Assembly (NCBI GenBank): GCA_022836915.1
Contig: CP094668.1
Span: forward strand, 1,984,001 to 2,048,000
Source: Paenibacillus sp. OVF10
GTDB lineage: Bacteria > Bacillota > Bacilli > Paenibacillales > Paenibacillaceae
Length of the DNA: 64,000 bases
Reading direction: 5' to 3'
The translations under genes were made by a program, and so were the position numbers. The notes below the pieces were generated by a model, which worked only from the letters and a program-made list of their open reading frames with translations, did no database searches and had not been told where the DNA came from. Positions 52,477 to 62,055 of this stretch are shown piece by piece (the stretch's first letter is position 1; each line of letters starts with the position of its first letter).

Positions 52477-52760
52477 GGCTCGAAGTGAGGTTGTAACCCA
52501 GCGAGCGCGGTGAGAGCGAGCTGCCGCTCCGAGGGTGCACAAGCAGTAAGGGGAGGAAGGAGCCGCAGGAGCGAGTTTGGCATCCGATTTCAACCGCCAA
52601 GAGCGGTGGGCAAAAGAAATCGGAGGACAAGAGAGCACCAAGGCCCTGCCACCCCGAACGCCCGCTGTGCATGACAAGCCGGCCAATAGCTCTGCCGCCA
52701 GCCCTGCATTACATGGGGAGAGTTGACCCTGCGAAGCGGTCGACCCCATAAGACCGAGCC
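52477..52760 (+). ncRNA. Tandem structured element, copy 2
   Basis: A 284-bp unit 8 bp after copy 1 (linker ACCAAAAA), clearly the same sequence with scattered changes. The nested hairpin is TCCGATTTC (52583-52591) / GAAATCGGA (52616-52624) around ACCGC / GCGGT. In the 3' hairpin the closing strand changes from GGTCAA to GGTCGA, keeping pairing through a G-U pair. Minus-strand reading frames across it are judged spurious. Confidence 0.6.
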
Positions 52761-52768
52761 AACAAAAA

Positions 52769-53022
52769 GGCTCGAAGTGAGGTTGTAACTCAGCGAGCGC
52801 GGTAAAAGCGAGCAACCGCTCCGATGGTGCACAAGCAGTGAGGGGAGGAAGGAGCCGCAGGAGCGAGTTTGGCATCCGATTTCAACCGCCAAGAGCGGTG
52901 GAAAGAGAAATCGGAGGACAAGAGAGCACCAAGGCCCTACCACCCCCGAACGTCCGCTGTGCACCACCCCAAAAAGGTTTTCGTTTTTTGCGCAATTGGG
53001 TTACATCTCCAAACTTCGAGCC
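52769..53022 (+). ncRNA. Tandem structured element, copy 3, next to a GH43 start
   Basis: A 254-bp unit after linker AACAAAAA. Its 5' two thirds match copies 1 and 2, but the 3' part is different and shorter: from 52991 on, GCGCAATTGGGTTACA and ACTTCGAGCC pair back to the unit's own start (GGCTCGAAGT, TGTAACTCA), making a longer closing stem. It ends 28 bp before the ATG of the GH43 gene at 53051, so it would lie in that gene's 5' leader. Confidence 0.6.
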
Positions 53023-53050
53023 AAACAACATTTGAAAGGGGAGCATTCCC

Positions 53051-54034
53051 ATGACTGATTCCATTAAATTTACTAATCCCATCCTGGAGCAGCGCGCTGA
53101 TCCTTGGGTGTACCGTCATACAGATGGTTACTATTACTTCTCCGCTTCTGTACCAGCCTTTGATCGGATTGAGATCCGGCGAGCAGAGACTTTGGAAGAG
53201 TTAAGAGATGCCAAGCCAGTAACAGCTTGGACCAAGCGTGACACAGGGCCAATGAGTGCCAACATCTGGGCACCGGAGATTCATTTTATCGATGGCAAAT
53301 GGTACATACACTACGCTGCGGCTCACACCAGTGAGACCAACGAAGGACTGTTCGATCATCGGATGTATGTTCTAGAGAACGATTCCGCGAATCCACTCGA
53401 AGGAGAGTGGGTAGAGAAAGGGCAGATTTACACCCGGTGGGAATCATTCGCACTGGATGCAACGACCTTTGAACATAAGGGAATCCGCTATCTGGTCTGG
53501 GCGCAGAAAGATCCTGATATTGTGGGCAACTCGAACCTGTACATTTCCGAAATGGAAAACCCGTGGACGCTACGCGGCGAACAGGTCATGATCTCTACAC
53601 CGGAGTATGATTGGGAAATCATCGGCTTTAAAGTTAATGAAGGAGCAGCGGTGATGCATCGTAATGGACGGTTATTCATTGGATACTCAGCCAGCGCGAC
53701 CGATTACAATTATTGTATGGGTTTGCTCACCGCAGATGAAGATGCCAATCTGCTTGATCCGGCGAGTTGGGTGAAATCACCCAAGCCGGTGTTCCAGACT
53801 TGTGAAGCGAACGGCCAATACGGTCCGGGCCATAACAGCTTTACGGTGTCACCGGATGGCAAGACCGATATTCTGATTTATCATGCCCGTAATTACAAAG
53901 ACATCGAGGGTGATCCCTTGTATGATCCGAACCGCCATGCCCGTGCTCAAGTAATTCATTGGCGTGAAGATGGCACACCTGATTTCGGTGTTCCGGTCCC
54001 AGATGGCAGCGCAGTAGTTGAAGTGAAAGGTTAA
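53051..54034 (+). CDS. Intracellular GH43 alpha-L-arabinofuranosidase-type enzyme
   Basis: A 327-residue single-domain GH43 with no signal peptide: catalytic Asp in LEQRADPWVYRHTDGYYYF, ANIWAPEIHFIDGKWYIHYA, FALDATTFEHKGIRYLVWAQ, Glu in VNEGAAVMHRNGRLFIGYSA and GPGHNSFTVSPDGK. It would release arabinose from imported oligomers. GAAAGGGGAG lies about 6 nt before the ATG. It is cut off from the rest of the arabinan cluster by the tandem elements but points the same way. Confidence 0.88.
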   Translation: MTDSIKFTNPILEQRADPWVYRHTDGYYYFSASVPAFDRIEIRRAETLEELRDAKPVTAWTKRDTGPMSANIWAPEIHFIDGKWYIHYAAAHTSETNEGLFDHRMYVLENDSANPLEGEWVEKGQIYTRWESFALDATTFEHKGIRYLVWAQKDPDIVGNSNLYISEMENPWTLRGEQVMISTPEYDWEIIGFKVNEGAAVMHRNGRLFIGYSASATDYNYCMGLLTADEDANLLDPASWVKSPKPVFQTCEANGQYGPGHNSFTVSPDGKTDILIYHARNYKDIEGDPLYDPNRHARAQVIHWREDGTPDFGVPVPDGSAVVEVKG

Positions 54035-54075
54035 ATTACAAGGTTGTGCGCCTTCATAACTCATTTACACACAGA

Positions 54076-54122
54076 AAGACCCGTAGAGAGCACTTGTTCA
54101 AAGTGCGCTTCTTACGGGTCTT
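54076..54122. terminator. Bidirectional terminator after the arabinan cluster
   Basis: AAGACCCGTA pairs with TACGGGTCTT, with an inner GCACTT / AAGTGC hairpin. Confidence 0.8.
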
Positions 54123-54144
54123 CATTATGGAGAAGAAACTTATT

Positions 54145-54806
54145 TTACAGTTCAACCATTTTCCCATCGACAATGGTATATAATCTCTTACAAATATCGG
54201 ATACCACCTGATTATGAGTCACGAGTACAATGGTAACACCTTCTGTTACATTTAGAGATTGAAGGATATTCAAGATGTTGGACTCGGCGGACTCGTCTAG
54301 AGCACCTGTAGGCTCATCTGCCAGGATGATTTTGGGTTTTCTGATAAGTGCTCTTGCAATAGCCACTCTTTGAGCTTCACCCCGGAAATCTCATTGGGAT
54401 ATTTATGGACTAAATCAGAAATGTGCAACTGGTTGGTAATAGCTTCAACGCGGTGTTTCAATTCCTTTTTGGGGGTGTTCTTACTTAGTAAAGGCAGGGC
54501 AATGTTATAAAAGATATTTTTTTCTTTAATCAGTCCATAATCTTGAACAATAAAGCCAATTTCATCTCGCCGTAACTTTGTTTTTCGCTTTTCATCTTTG
54601 GGTTTGATTAGTTGATTATCAAAGAAATATTCCCCTTCATCAGCTGTATCCATACAACCTAGAATGTTCAATAGCGTTGATTTTCCAGACCCGCTTCTGC
54701 CTATGATTCCTACCAATTCTCCATCCTCTACACGAAAGGAGACATTAGAAAGTATCATTCTTGTACCATAAGATTTATTGACGTTTTTTAAGGCAATTAC
54801 ACTCAT
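54145..54806 (-). CDS. ABC transporter ATPase, LolD/MacB type (one frameshift in the read)
   Basis: 220 residues after adding one base to the CCCC run at 54380-54383: Walker A GRSGSGKST, Q-loop FIVQDYGL, signature ISGGEAQR (restored), Walker B IILADEPTGALD and H-loop LVTHN. It pairs with FtsX-like permeases. Its start overlaps the stop of the upstream permease gene by 4 bp (ATGA). Last gene of a probable operon with two permeases and perhaps the small secreted protein. Confidence 0.88.
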
Positions 54807-56023
54807 TGGTTTCCACCCCGTATTGTTTTTGACAATTGTAGATGATTAATTGTTATCCATGAAGGAATAAAGGATATAACCGAAAGTATGATACTGAATA
54901 ACAGCAAAGTTGGAATACTTATACTTTTAATCATTACATATGACAATAAAAAGGCCATAAGCAGGGAAACGGTATTTACGAGAAATATCTCCAGAAGAAT
55001 GGATAAATTAATGACCAATCTACTCACCCCGTTGGCAATCATGACCCCATACGTAAATTGACGCAGGCTGATTTTAGCGGCAATACTGGTAGATAAGCTG
55101 AACAGAGTCGTAACACCAATGACAAAGGCAAATATAATAAATACCTGTTGTAGTTGCTCTCCCTCAAGGCCCCACATCGTCAAATAAAAATTGGATACAC
55201 CCTCTACGACATAAGGTTCCATGTCAAGTTGTAAACTTTTTTCGTGAAAAGCTCCTGAATTGAATTTGCTGAGAGGGAAGAATGTATATACCCGCTGGTT
55301 TTATCCCAAAGTAGTCTCAACATAAACGTTCCATCATGAGCATAAATATCCTCTGCTTCAAAAGAAGGGAGCATAACGACCCGATCCAGGTATTTCAACG
55401 AATATCCATCATTGTAAAAACTGTGTTTCTCCAGAATGCCAATGACCTTGCATTTCAAATCTATCCCCATATAGCCCACATCTAAAATTTGCCCAAGCTG
55501 AAGGTAATCCTTGTATTCGTAACCTGCAACAATAGGAATGATCGTGTTGTTTATATCGTAATCCCCTGCACGGAAAATACTGCCCTGATGAGTACGGATA
55601 GAAAAGTGGTCCATAAACGCTTGATTTACCTGAATACTTTCATAGGCATCTGGAGTCTCTTGTCCAGCATCATACCCATACTGGAATTTTGCAGGTAAGT
55701 CTTGAACATCTAAAAAAGATGTTGTTTGCTTGCAACAATATACTTAAAAAGGGGATTGTTTTTTCCCACTCGTACAGGTCATTTAAGGTTTGCAAATGAT
55801 CAGATTGAGCGAGGAAGTCCCGTTCCTGTTCATCAAAATAATGATCATTGACTTTATACAAAGTGGATGCAGCATTTTGGACACTGGTTGAAAGTTCTTG
55901 TGTATTAGAATTCAAGCTCAATATCAAAATAATTAAAACGTATGATACGGTGCACTGTAATGCGATCCATATCGTTCTTCGCCTGCGTTCTTTTAATGAT
56001 TCAATCAGCAAATTGAGTATCAT
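54803..56023 (-). CDS. FtsX/MacB-like permease (three frameshifts in the read)
   Basis: 407 residues after restoring single bases at 55237-55242, 55712-55717 and 55751-55754. N-terminal membrane helix (RRRTIWIALQCTVSYVLIIL), an extracellular domain of about 230 residues (IPLFKYIVASKQHLFLDVQD ... KYLDRVVMLPSFEAEDIYAH) and three C-terminal helices (QVFIIFAFVIGVTTLFSLST and following). This is the four-helix permease plan of MacB-type systems, which move peptides or lipoproteins or give immunity. The exact joins in the first two breaks are inferred from the best reading. Confidence 0.7.
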
Positions 56024-56032
56024 AGATCACCT

Positions 56033-57021
56033 TTAGGCCAGCTTTCTATAGGAAATAAAAATCACAGATAATGAAAATGAACAAAACAGGATGATCATAC
56101 CTACCAATGTATGTAGAACACTTACATGGATACTCTGTAAGTAACCACCTATAAACCAAGAAGAGCAAATTGCCAAAACTAAGGCTGTAGATAATAAAGG
56201 GCGAAATCTTTCCAATTATCTATTATGATTTTCCGTTTAGAATATCCATTGTTCCACTTAATTCTCATTTCATTATTTTTCTTTTCAATCCAAAATATAA
56301 GTACAGATAGACTATTAACTAACAGTATAAAGATAAAAATAATGGAAGTGATCAATTGCCTGTTTCCTCGATCAACGAGATGAAAAATATTTACATTTTC
56401 TCTTTCAAACAGAGTGACTTGTCCAAACATGTTCTCATTTCCGATAAAATTAAAACTATCTTGTACGCTTGAACTACTAACAATATATTCGACACTTGAC
56501 GTGATATTATCCGCGTTTAAATTAAGTAAAATGGTGCGATCCATCCGAGTTGGAAGGTTGTAACCTATGGTCCCGATAACTTCATAATTCAAATTGTTAA
56601 ATTCAATCATCTTTTTGTTATGAACAGTCTTGCGAATAGGCACATCTTTACCAATGACCGCTAGATGCGCATTAGATGTAAAGTCGGTCTCCTCGAAGAA
56701 TCTTCCACTTGTTATATTAGGTGAAGCATAACTTCCTTTGTATACGACGCCACGTATATCCTCACCTCGTCCAAAAAATTTACTGAACAGCACACTGTTA
56801 TGAGGAAGACTGTCATATAAAGATGTAAAATCAAAATTAGCCTGTGATGTTCTGAAAAATAGAGAATCCTCATCATAAAAATTATTACTGAGTTTCTGAA
56901 TATGATTTACATTTTGATGATAAAACATCGTAAATAAACAAGAGAAACAGAATAGGCTCATAACAACTACCAAAAATATATCGAAAGCTCTAATTCTTGC
57001 TGTTAGACGAATAATATTCAT
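56033..57021 (-). CDS. FtsX/MacB-like permease, second subunit (one frameshift in the read)
   Basis: 329 residues after adding one base near 56209-56211 (IIIDNWKRFRPLLSTALV). N-terminal helix (IFLVVVMSLFCFSCLFTMFY), an extracellular domain about 45-215, then three helices. The start at 57021 has GGAGGAT upstream. It lies 9 bp before the next permease gene, with which it probably forms the heterodimeric membrane part of the transporter. A/T-richer than neighbouring regions, hinting at separate origin. Confidence 0.72.
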
Positions 57022-57118
57022 GGGTATCCTCCAAGACAGGTCAAAAGGTGAATTAATATTATTATTTTTATAGCAAATATAGTAATGTATCGAGTGCAAA
57101 ATTCAAATCAAACGAGAA

Positions 57119-57568
57119 TTAATTAAATGCCGTAATATGTTTTAGCGACACCAGAGTTTGTTGTGCTATAGTATTCCCAATCGGAACGGGCATAAGATCT
57201 TCCTTTTTGGAACTCCACACTCTACCAGAGTCTCCGTAAGATCCTCCACCCTGAAACCACGCACGCTCAAAGCGTGCTCTTGAGTAACTGTCTAATTTCA
57301 CCGAGCCTTGTTTGGCTTGAGTATTTCCCCAAACTTGTCTGCTGCCTCGATCCCAATCTATTCCCGATTTGTGATCATAGGTGATAGATGAAGCTTGAAC
57401 CACCTGGTCAGTAGCGAAAGTAACATTACCAGGGATCGTGATCTCTTCTTTCGTTGAAATAACCAGATTGGGATCGTTGGGTTGATTGGAATCTCCATCT
57501 GCATATGCAGGAATACTGCTTAATAATAGACCTGAGCACATTGCAACTGCCATAATTTTTTTCTTCAA
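57119..57568 (-). CDS. Small secreted protein, candidate substrate of the adjacent ABC system
   Basis: 149 residues: signal peptide about 1-23 (cleavage after AYA), an Asp/Asn/Pro-rich segment, then a compact basic domain rich in Trp, Arg, Ser and Gly (WDRGSRQVWGNTQAKQG, SYSRARFERAW, GGGSYGDSGRVW). No Cys in the mature part. TTG 57568 follows AAGGGATGG by 6 nt. Gene order, small exported protein then two FtsX-like permeases and an ATPase, recalls lactococcin-972-type bacteriocin/immunity operons, but the sequence lacks their typical aromatic motifs. It may be a toxin, signalling protein or wall protein. Confidence 0.6.
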   Translation of the reverse strand: MKKKIMAVAMCSGLLLSSIPAYADGDSNQPNDPNLVISTKEEITIPGNVTFATDQVVQASSITYDHKSGIDWDRGSRQVWGNTQAKQGSVKLDSYSRARFERAWFQGGGSYGDSGRVWSSKKEDLMPVPIGNTIAQQTLVSLKHITAFN

Positions 57569-57769
57569 AATGAACCATCCCTTCTCTTAATTCACCTCGT
57601 TAACCTGTTATAACATTATACACCTATTCCATATAATAGAAAATAGTACAATCATTTGTTTTTGAAATAGACACAAATATACCTTATTTAATAGTAGTAA
57701 CTCAAATGATTTTTTCACGTATATAACAGGTATGACTAGTGATAGATATAATGGATAGGAGGATCATAT

Positions 57770-58615
57770 ATGGATTCACGCGAGACGTTGGACAAGGAAC
57801 TTGAACAGATTTTGAAATGGGAGAAACAACAGAAAAACTTGTTTATTTGGGATAAAATCGGGCGTTTGCCCTTTGCGATGTTGGATAAAGTGATGCCTAA
57901 AGCGCTGAAACAGAAGATCGGAGATTCCTTGAACGACGTGGGTCAGTATGTGCAGAATGGGGGCAAGTTCCTCGTACAGAAGAAAAAAGTAGCCAAGCTG
58001 CTGCAAGAGGAAGCCGAGAGGTCCGGTTATTCCATGATGGATACGACCTATCGTCTGGAACAGGATGCTGAAGCTGAGGGCACAGCCAAGATTCATAGTG
58101 TAGAGAATCTGCCACTTCAAGTGCTTGATCAGGTGGCCGATAACATTACCGAGAGTCGAACGAAGTTTGCCGCGGCTCAGGGAGCAGCTACAGGTTTTGG
58201 TGGCATTGTAACCATTGCAGCAGATATTCCGATGGTAATGGGGCTTTCTCTGAAGGTGCTGCAGGAGATGGCACTATGTTACGGCTATGATCCCGATGAA
58301 CCGCTGGAACGTATATTTATTGTCAAATGTCTGCAATTCTCTTCTGCCGATATTGTAGGCAAGAAAGCGATTATCGAAGAACTGGCCGCTTACGACGATC
58401 CGGACAAGCCAATTGAAGTGGTATCGCAGATGCAGGGGTGGCGGGAAGTGTTTAACTCCTACAGTGAATCCTTTGGTTGGAAGAAGCTGTTCCAACTCGT
58501 GCCGATTGCCGGCATGGTGTTTGGTTCGGTGAGCAACAAAAATACAATTCGAGATGTAGCCGAAGCAGGTAAAATGCTGTACAAAAAACGGCTGATCCTT
58601 CAGCGTTTGAAATAA
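57770..58615 (+). CDS. EcsC-family protein
   Basis: A 281-residue EcsC-domain protein: ELEQILKWEKQQKNLF at the N-terminus, LQVLDQVADNITESRTKFAA, the Gly/Ala-rich hydrophobic AAQGAATGFGGIVTIAADIP and VMGLSLKVLQEMALCYGYDP. The role of EcsC is unclear; in Bacillus it is linked to the EcsAB ABC transporter, absent here. TAGGAGG precedes the ATG and a TATAAT lies about 25 bp upstream. Monocistronic, or paired with the next gene. Confidence 0.85.
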   Translation: MDSRETLDKELEQILKWEKQQKNLFIWDKIGRLPFAMLDKVMPKALKQKIGDSLNDVGQYVQNGGKFLVQKKKVAKLLQEEAERSGYSMMDTTYRLEQDAEAEGTAKIHSVENLPLQVLDQVADNITESRTKFAAAQGAATGFGGIVTIAADIPMVMGLSLKVLQEMALCYGYDPDEPLERIFIVKCLQFSSADIVGKKAIIEELAAYDDPDKPIEVVSQMQGWREVFNSYSESFGWKKLFQLVPIAGMVFGSVSNKNTIRDVAEAGKMLYKKRLILQRLK

Positions 58616-58673
58616 GGTTACAGAATAAGTAGTATTATAAAAGAATATTTATATTGAAAGAGATGAATTTGTT

Positions 58674-59162
58674 ATGTTAAACAAACAGGGTTTCTATGAT
58701 CTTTTAGATAGCAATAATATCGTTTACGAAAGTATTGAACATCCCGCAGTATACACGATGGAGGAAATATTCTCTTATCAGATTCCACATACAGAACGTA
58801 TCGTTAAAAATCTGTTTCTGCGTGATGATAAGAAGCGCAATTATTATCTGGTGACGATTGCTGGGACGAAGTCCGTTGATTTGAGAAGTTTAAGTGAAAA
58901 GATACCTAGCCGCAAATTAAGTTTTGCCAGTGAAAAGGATTTGTTGGAATTCCTCGGATTGGAAAAGGGCCATGTAAATCCAATGGGGGTTTTCAATAAT
59001 ATACAGAAAAACGTGACGGTAGTTTTTGACAAGGATCTAGTCGGTCAGAAAATCGGAATTCATCCGATGGAAAATACAGCAACGGTATTCCTTGAATTTC
59101 AAGATGTGAAGGAACTGATTATAGCTCAGGGTAGCAGTGTTGTCATGTGTGACGTGGAATAA
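58674..59162 (+). CDS. YbaK/ProX-type aminoacyl-tRNA deacylase
   Basis: A 162-residue protein of the prolyl-tRNA-editing (YbaK/ProRS INS-like) family: VYESIEHPAVYTMEEI, VKNLFLRDDKKRNYYLV, the conserved Lys in TIAGTKSVDLRSL, and GHVNPMGVFN. Such enzymes clear mischarged Ala-tRNA(Pro) or Cys-tRNA(Pro) in trans. Followed by a strong terminator. Confidence 0.85.
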   Translation: MLNKQGFYDLLDSNNIVYESIEHPAVYTMEEIFSYQIPHTERIVKNLFLRDDKKRNYYLVTIAGTKSVDLRSLSEKIPSRKLSFASEKDLLEFLGLEKGHVNPMGVFNNIQKNVTVVFDKDLVGQKIGIHPMENTATVFLEFQDVKELIIAQGSSVVMCDVE

Positions 59163-59196
59163 AACGGTTGAAGCTAAATACGAGAAAAACAAATAT

Positions 59197-59246
59197 AAAA
59201 AGGGTTCCTGCCAGTCTGTGGATACAGAGTTGGCGGGAACCTTTTG
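59197..59246 (+). terminator. Terminator after YbaK-like gene
   Basis: AAAGGGTTCCTGCCA pairs with TGGCGGGAACCTTTT; 16-nt loop. Confidence 0.88.
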
Positions 59247-59299
59247 TTATGGTTCAAACAGTTTATTTAGGCTGAAAATGTAGGTGACTAAAGTGAAAT

Positions 59300-59494
59300 C
59301 TAACGAACTCAGTAGACGCTATTAGGAGAAATTTCCCTAAATCCAGTTTCTAAAGAATCTCAGACACGTTATTTCTGCATTTCACACGCACATTCCAAGG
59401 TTTTCGGCCTTTTTCTCGGGAATAGCGTTGCTCAGATTCTTTAGATTGGGAAACCGGAAGTATTCGTTCAAATAAGTGCTGTAAGGTTCGTTAG
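59300..59494. repeat. 195-bp quadripartite inverted-repeat element, copy 2
   Basis: Units at 59300-59325 (+), 59350-59374 (+), 59420-59444 (-) and 59471-59494 (-), related to those of the copy at 19629-19823 and at the same offsets (0, 50, about 120, about 170). The best match between copies is TAACGAACTCAG..ACGCTATTAG, found here as the first unit and there, inverted, as the last. Inner units pair strongly: CTAAAGAATCT with AGATTCTTTAG. Sequences between units are not conserved. Lies between the YbaK-like and MFS genes. Confidence 0.7.
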
Positions 59495-59582
59495 CGCAAG
59501 ATAACGTCTTATAAGGGCGATGCTGCCACGTAAGGATTGGATCTAATATAGAATAAAAAGTGGACACCTGTTGATGTATTTT

Positions 59583-60857
59583 TTACTCTTCACTACCGTT
59601 TTCTTTGGCCCAGATATTCAGCAATTTATCGGATGGAAGCAAGAACGTGAAGATCCCGAGCAGGGGCAGGAAGCTGCACATCTGCATTACGGGTGATACA
59701 CCGAAAACATCAATCCAATTGCCCAGCACGAGTGCGCCCAGGCCTCCCATACCAAATGCCAGACCAGTAATTAGACCGGAAACTGTTCCGATTTTGCCTG
59801 GAATCAGCATTTGTGCGTACACAACCGTAACTGAGAAGCTGGATAACATAATAAAACCAATAATGGTAAGCAGTACACCTGTCCAGAACAGATTCGCATA
59901 GGGTAACAACAGAGCCAGCGGAGCAGCTCCAGCCATGGACAGGAAGATCAGGTTACGTTTGCCGAATCGATCTGCCAGTGGGCCTCCGAAGAACGTACCA
60001 AGTGCTCCAGCAGCCAGGAACAAGAAGATATAGATCTGCGCGTCCTCTGTTGACAATCCAAAAGTATCTTTCAGATTAAACGCATAGAAGCTGCCGATGG
60101 AAGCGATATACCAAGAACGAACAAAAACAAGCAAGATTAATATCGTAATGGCGGCAGTAATCTTCTTGCGCAAAGCAGGATTGGGTGCACGACGAGCAGC
60201 CGCCTGTCTACGCAGATATCCTCCCGATTGCAGCATACGTCCATACCAACGGGCGATGTAGATCTGAACTGCAATTCCCATGGCAGCAATGCCTGTAAAT
60301 CCAATGGCACCGAACAGTCCAAACGGGATAAAGATCCAGCGTGTAAGCAATGGGGCAAGGGATTGCCCAGCGTTACCACCAACCTGGAAGATGGACTGTG
60401 CCAGTCCACGGCGTTGACCGGCAGCCATGTGTGATACACGCGAACCTTCCGGATGGAAAGCAGCGGAACCCAGACCGACAAAGATAACGGAAATCAGGAC
60501 AGCCATATAACTGTCGGCGAAGGCCAACAGCAACATGCCGGTAAATGTAAAACCCATGCCAATGGGCAGAATGGACGGCGTCGGTTTTTTATCAGCAAAC
60601 CAGCCTACGACAGGCTGCATAATGGAAGCGGTAAAGTTGATAGCAAATGAGATCCATCCGATTTGAGTATACGTGAGATGCATAGAGTCTTTCAGAATCG
60701 GAAAAATGGCGGGAATGACCGACTGGATTGAATCATTGAACAGATGAACCAGACTGATTGCAATGAGTATCCGGTATACGGTGCTTTGGGCATCCAATCC
60801 GGGTGGGTTTTTCGAACGCGCTGTGGCGTCCTTTGTTAATGAGGTTTGTGTAGACAT
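59583..60857 (-). CDS. fsr: MFS transporter, fosmidomycin-resistance (Fsr) type
   Basis: A 424-residue protein with 12 membrane helices: LVHLFNDSIQSVIPAIFPIL near residue 45, QIGWISFAINFTASIMQPVV, GLGSAAFHPEGSRVSH and GNAGQSLAPL, which are characteristic of the Fsr branch of MFS efflux pumps. It would export fosmidomycin-like or other small drugs. The start at 60857 (MSTQTSLTK) has AAAGGAG 9 nt upstream. Confidence 0.88.
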   Translation of the reverse strand: MSTQTSLTKDATARSKNPPGLDAQSTVYRILIAISLVHLFNDSIQSVIPAIFPILKDSMHLTYTQIGWISFAINFTASIMQPVVGWFADKKPTPSILPIGMGFTFTGMLLLAFADSYMAVLISVIFVGLGSAAFHPEGSRVSHMAAGQRRGLAQSIFQVGGNAGQSLAPLLTRWIFIPFGLFGAIGFTGIAAMGIAVQIYIARWYGRMLQSGGYLRRQAAARRAPNPALRKKITAAITILILLVFVRSWYIASIGSFYAFNLKDTFGLSTEDAQIYIFLFLAAGALGTFFGGPLADRFGKRNLIFLSMAGAAPLALLLPYANLFWTGVLLTIIGFIMLSSFSVTVVYAQMLIPGKIGTVSGLITGLAFGMGGLGALVLGNWIDVFGVSPVMQMCSFLPLLGIFTFLLPSDKLLNIWAKENGSEE

Positions 60858-61110
60858 GTACAATTCTCCTTTGGTCGCGGTCACGAGGGATCAGCGCCTG
60901 ATGTTGTATTCTATGCGTGTAAGCATATTGTTACATAATAGGATAGATTGATTGGACCGACAAGGGGAACAAAGGAAAACGTTGATGAATTCAACTCTAT
61001 TTCTGAGGTGTTTATTTATAGCATTACATTTACAAAAGAAACGTATTACTTTAGCATCTAATGTAAGAAAATCCATATTTGTGTGTAAAAAGGATAGAGG
61101 AGGGATGGAT

Positions 61111-61323
61111 ATGAAATCCTTATCACCTTATGAATCCGCCAAACGCGAGCTGGTAATGACCATTTTATATATGGCTGTCATAACGTTTCAGGCTATCTAT
61201 GTTGCACCGAAATCTCTATCTGCTGCTATCGTCATCTTTATCATTTTTCAATCGATTGGTGTTTTGATGTTGAGACATTACGTCAAAAAAGTCAGAGAAC
61301 TAAAGGACGATCAAGCCACTTGA
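61111..61323 (+). CDS. Small two-helix membrane protein
   Basis: A 70-residue protein with two predicted membrane helices (MTILYMAVITFQAIYVA and AAIVIFIIFQSIGVLML) and a charged tail. AGGAGGG lies 6 nt before ATG 61111; the longer upstream frame has no translation signal. Function unknown. Confidence 0.65.
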   Translation: MKSLSPYESAKRELVMTILYMAVITFQAIYVAPKSLSAAIVIFIIFQSIGVLMLRHYVKKVRELKDDQAT

Positions 61324-61392
61324 ACGTCAGTTGAATCGAGGATTTAGAAGAAAGCTGAACTTCGTATAAAAATCGTATAAACTGTAAAAAAA

Positions 61393-61434
61393 CAAAAGCC
61401 GAACTTCTTCAGATGGAAGAGTTCGGCTTTTGCT
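61393..61434. terminator. Bidirectional terminator
   Basis: CAAAAGCCGAACTCTTCC-type stem: CAAAAGCCGAACT pairs with AGTTCGGCTTTTG, loop around AGAT. Serves the small membrane protein gene and queF. Confidence 0.88.
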
Positions 61435-61451
61435 TTTATTTTCGGAATCCA

Positions 61452-61943
61452 TTAACGATTATCAATCGTCTCCGGATACATATCATGATTCATCATGCGG
61501 TGCTCGGCCATCTGCTCGTACTTCGTTCCTGGCTTACCATAGTTCGTATACGGGTCAATGGAAATGCCGCCGCGCGGTGTGAATTTGCCCCATACTTCAA
61601 TGTAGCGCGGGTCCATCAGCTTGATCAGGTCGTTCATGATGATATTTACACAATCCTCGTGAAAATCACCATGGTTGCGGAAGCTGAACAGGTACAGCTT
61701 AAGTGATTTACTCTCGACCATTTTGATATCAGGAATGTAACTGGTATAGATCGTCGCAAAGTCCGGCTGACCCGTAATCGGGCACAGGCTGGTGAACTCT
61801 GGGCAGTTGAATTTTACAAAATAATCGCGGTACGGATGTTTGTTATCAAAGCTCTCCAGGATGCCCGGATCATATTCAAACGTATATTTAACGTTCTGGT
61901 TGCCCAGCAACGTCACATCTTGCATCTCATCAGGTTGTCTCAT
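61452..61943 (-). CDS. queF: NADPH-dependent 7-cyano-7-deazaguanine reductase
   Basis: A 163-residue QueF of the short, YkvM-like type. The catalytic Cys is in [14 protein letters not shown], followed by the Asp needed for nitrile reduction; the QueF motif [15 protein letters not shown] and [12 protein letters not shown] are present. It reduces preQ0 to preQ1, the last step before insertion into tRNA. It lies about 110 bp after the micro-frame that follows queE, in the same direction. Confidence 0.95.
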   Translation of the reverse strand: MRQPDEMQDVTLLGNQNVKYTFEYDPGILESFDNKHPYRDYFVKFNCPEFTSLCPITGQPDFATIYTSYIPDIKMVESKSLKLYLFSFRNHGDFHEDCVNIIMNDLIKLMDPRYIEVWGKFTPRGGISIDPYTNYGKPGTKYEQMAEHRMMNHDMYPETIDNR

Positions 61944-62055
61944 CGGTTATTAAACGCTCCTTGTTTCCGCCAAAGCCCAAAGCCTCGCGGTATATATGAA
62001 TAGGCCATTTGCCTGTTTAATTCTCTTCATTGTCTGAGGACCTTTCGCCCTCATC

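Noticed and set aside
52183..53022. CRISPR array
   Set aside because: Units are about 290 bp with 8-bp linkers, not short repeats with unique spacers, and no cas genes are present.
52165..53119. Several overlapping minus-strand and plus-strand frames of 60-152 codons across the tandem elements
   Set aside because: They repeat because the DNA repeats, overlap each other in several frames, lack ribosome binding sites and are low-complexity; the RNA-like pairing explains the conservation better.
57119..57568. Firm call as a lactococcin-972 bacteriocin
   Set aside because: Only the gene order fits; the typical aromatic and Gly motifs of that family were not seen in the mature part.
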